Shown here piece after piece: positions 4,954 to 6,540 of a stretch of 6,540 bases of DNA; position 1 is the first letter of the stretch; every line of letters starts with the position of its first letter. The stretch lies in the NCBI GenBank assembly GCA_019235595.1, contig JAFAKI010000229.1, positions 1 to 6,540 of the forward strand, given 5' to 3'. Both the position numbers and the translations under genes were made by a program. This DNA is from Mucilaginibacter sp. (lineage in GTDB: Bacteria; Bacteroidota; Bacteroidia; Sphingobacteriales; Sphingobacteriaceae). The notes beneath the pieces are model-generated. The model did no database searches and was not told the DNA's origin. It saw only the letters and a list, made by a program, of their open reading frames with translations.

Positions 4954-6054
4954 ATGTCATTATTACACCGCCTTGCTTTAACTTTTATAAAAAATATTGG
5001 CCCTGCACTAGCCAAATCCATGCTTTTTCATTTTGGAGATGAGGAGCAAGTGTTCAAAGCCTCCAAATCAAAATTGATTCAGATACCGGGAATTGGTGAG
5101 AAAAGATACCTGGATATCAATTTTAAAACCGCACTTGAACGAGCGGAAGAAGAGTTGGATTATATCGAAAAGAACAATATCACCCCCATTTTTTATACTG
5201 ATCCTACCTATCCAAAACGACTAAAAAACTGTATTGATGGCCCCATATTGCTTTACGGGAAAGGGAATTTTAATTTAAATCTACGTCATGTGGTCAGTAT
5301 TGTAGGAACCCGGAGGGCTACAGAATATGGTAAGCAGCTTTGCAGACAGCTGGTAGAAGAATTACAGGAATACAATGTTTTGATAGTGAGCGGACTTGCT
5401 TTGGGAATAGATACCTATGCACATAAAGAATCCTTAAAGCAAGGTGTACAAACGATAGGCGTGTTGGGTCATGGGTTCGATAGGATATACCCCGTGCAGA
5501 ACCGTTCAATCGCCGAAAAGATGCAGGAAAACGGGGGGATACTAACCGAATATCCATCTGGAACAATACCAGATCGTGAAAACTTTCCGCAACGAAACCG
5601 TATAGTAGCCGGCATGGCGGATGCTACTGTAGTGGTTGAGGCCGGAATTAAAGGCGGTGCCTTAATCACCGCTGAGATTGCAAACTCCTATAATCGCGAC
5701 GTTTATGCTTTTCCCGGAAGAATAGATGATGAGTTCTCGGAAGGGTGTAACTTCCTGATCCGCCATAATAAAGCCGGCTTATTAACCTGCGCCGCCGACC
5801 TGGCTTATTGTTTAGGCTGGGAAAAAATGGATGACGGCCGGCCGGCAGTCGAGCAATTATCCCTGCCAATGGATCTATCAAATGAGGAAAGGATCATTTT
5901 GGATATCATTCATCAGCATAAATCGCCTCTGGCCATTGATGAATTGACAATTAAAACAAACATGCCCATGAGCCAACTGGCTATGAACCTGTTAAATATG
6001 GAAATGCAGGGATTTATAAGGTCGCTGCCGGGGAAGATGTATTGTATCAATTGA
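4954..6054 (+). CDS. dprA: DNA-processing protein DprA (DNA protecting protein)
   Basis: DprA binds single-stranded DNA entering during natural transformation, shields it and loads RecA onto it in the cytoplasm. The gene is also kept widely in bacteria not known to be competent. The protein has 366 residues, typical of the three-part form. An N-terminal helical/helix-hairpin-helix part contains IPGIGEK (44-50). The Rossmann-fold DNA-binding domain follows, with SIVGTRRATEYG (115-126), VSGLALGIDTYAHKESL (145-161), GVLGHGFDRIYP (169-180), RENFPQRNRIVAG (208-220) and VVVEAGIKGGALITAE (226-241). A C-terminal winged-helix domain of about 60 residues (from about 308) ends with FIRSLPGKMYCIN. The leader is AT-rich with no Shine-Dalgarno sequence, usual for the phylum. 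The gene is single, probably with its own promoter, and faces a convergent phosphatase gene. Nothing indicates truncation or a missing motif. Confidence 0.97.
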   Translation: MSLLHRLALTFIKNIGPALAKSMLFHFGDEEQVFKASKSKLIQIPGIGEKRYLDINFKTALERAEEELDYIEKNNITPIFYTDPTYPKRLKNCIDGPILLYGKGNFNLNLRHVVSIVGTRRATEYGKQLCRQLVEELQEYNVLIVSGLALGIDTYAHKESLKQGVQTIGVLGHGFDRIYPVQNRSIAEKMQENGGILTEYPSGTIPDRENFPQRNRIVAGMADATVVVEAGIKGGALITAEIANSYNRDVYAFPGRIDDEFSEGCNFLIRHNKAGLLTCAADLAYCLGWEKMDDGRPAVEQLSLPMDLSNEERIILDIIHQHKSPLAIDELTIKTNMPMSQLAMNLLNMEMQGFIRSLPGKMYCIN

Positions 6055-6057
6055 TAA

Positions 6058-6140
6058 TATCGAATAATGAATTTTGAATGTCGAATGATGAAGTATTTTT
6101 CCCACTTCATCATTCAATATTGGATATTCGGTGTTCATTA
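6058..6140. repeat. Inverted array of 7-bp units with a 12-bp perfect stem, possible bidirectional terminator
   Basis: Right arm: five consecutive heptamers from 6106 to 6140, such as TTCATCA, TTCAATA and TTCATTA; four of the five start with TTC and one with TTG. Left arm: five heptamers on the minus strand covering 6092 down to 6058, all starting with TTC and ending with A, such as TTCATCA, TTCGACA and TTCATTA. The centre, 6083-6094 with 6104-6115, is a perfect 12-bp stem around a 9-base loop; the outer parts pair imperfectly. The element occupies nearly the whole gap between the convergent dprA and phosphatase genes, so it may end both transcripts, but there is no clean U-tract beyond the stem. 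Confidence 0.75.
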
Positions 6141-6143
6141 TTC

Positions 6144-6540
6144 TCAGGCTTCTTTCGGCGAGCTAAACCATGCCAGTTTACCCGAATCATAAGTGAGTTC
6201 CTTCCAGGAATCGAACTCAAAATTGATCAGTACAACTGCCCCGGGCGATACTTCGCGTATTTCACCGGTAAAGTAATGGACCAGCTGAGCTATTCCAGGG
6301 TTGTGGCCAACTAATGCTATAAAATCGTGATTATCAGGGAAATCACCGATTACATACAACAAAGCTTGCTGACTTGCATCATAAATCCGTGAATCTTCTG
6401 ACGGTTTATGAAGTCGTAAATGCTCAGAAAGTATGTTGGCAGTAGCTAAAGTACGCAGGGAAGGACTGGTAACCAATATTTCGGGTACAGCCCCTGCGCT
6501 TTCAATCCGTTCGGCCATGATGGTGGTATCCCGCATACCG
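6144..6540 (-). CDS. SixA-like histidine phosphatase (partial, N-terminus beyond window)
   Basis: The C-terminal 132 or so residues of a small histidine-phosphatase-superfamily protein like SixA, which removes phosphate from phosphohistidine in signalling or phosphotransfer proteins. Counting from the Met codon at 6536, visible features are TSPSLRTLATANIL (23-36), matching the family's SPAxRAxQTA helix with its Arg28; the second catalytic-pocket motif ALVGHNPGIAQL (74-85) with His78; and a C-terminal SWKELTY plus KLAWFSSPKEA, typical of Bacteroidota members. That Met is not the real start: the frame stays open to the window edge, and the preceding codons (a codon ending in C, then Gly) fit the conserved NxRG stretch. 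The RHG motif with the phospho-accepting histidine must therefore lie beyond base 6540. The physiological substrate cannot be inferred. The gene converges on dprA across an inverted repeat. Confidence 0.88.
   Translation of the reverse strand, partial: GMRDTTIMAERIESAGAVPEILVTSPSLRTLATANILSEHLRLHKPSEDSRIYDASQQALLYVIGDFPDNHDFIALVGHNPGIAQLVHYFTGEIREVSPGAVVLINFEFDSWKELTYDSGKLAWFSSPKEA

Noticed and set aside
6078..6314. Plus-strand 78-residue open frame over the dprA-phosphatase junction
   Set aside because: It crosses the heptamer repeat and then runs antisense to the well-supported phosphatase; no recognisable domain or start signal.
6144..6536. Complete 130-residue phosphatase starting at the Met codon at 6536
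   Set aside because: The frame remains open to the window edge and the essential N-terminal RHG motif is missing from the visible part, so this Met is internal and the gene is partial.

Overview
The window looks like ordinary chromosome from a Bacteroidota bacterium, most likely of the Sphingobacteriaceae (Mucilaginibacter/Pedobacter type). Four things point there. Ribosome-binding sites are mostly absent. A -7 box of the TAnnTTTG type precedes tgt. The Tgt protein has the zinc-cysteine-less C-terminus that I associate with this phylum. The protein sequences also resemble this group in style (for example the IRKKKL sigma factor and the SPKEA tail of the SixA-like phosphatase). This assignment rests on family recognition, not on a database search.

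Layout. Bases 1-1744 are a minus-strand pair: tgt (queuosine tRNA modification), then directly abutting it an LptF/LptG-type lipopolysaccharide-export permease that runs off the left edge. Bases 1745-2064 form a divergent intergenic region filled largely by a degenerate 9-bp-periodic repeat arranged as a large inverted repeat. Bases 2065-4398 are a tight plus-strand operon of three genes with overlapping ends: a membrane-anchored family-2 glycosyltransferase (TTG start), an ECF-type sigma factor (GTG start) and rsmG (16S rRNA m7G methyltransferase). The operon ends in a perfect 16-bp hairpin shared with the convergent minus-strand gene at 4419-4784, which encodes a small secreted Pro- and Lys-rich protein of unknown function. 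Bases 4954-6054 carry dprA (DNA processing/transformation). dprA converges on a SixA-like histidine phosphatase that is cut by the right edge, and the 89-bp gap between them holds an inverted array of 7-bp units.

How the genes relate. Most are housekeeping genes: tRNA modification, envelope biogenesis, rRNA methylation and DNA uptake/recombination. No mobile element, CRISPR array, tRNA or rRNA gene is visible. The glycosyltransferase, sigma factor and rsmG are probably co-transcribed and translationally coupled. The sigma factor has no anti-sigma gene next to it.

I did not find a new multi-gene system. The most unusual content is non-coding: two intergenic inverted repeats built from short degenerate units of different period (9 bp and 7 bp). 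Secondary points are the zinc-site loss in Tgt, the small secreted repeat protein and the overlapping non-ATG-start operon.
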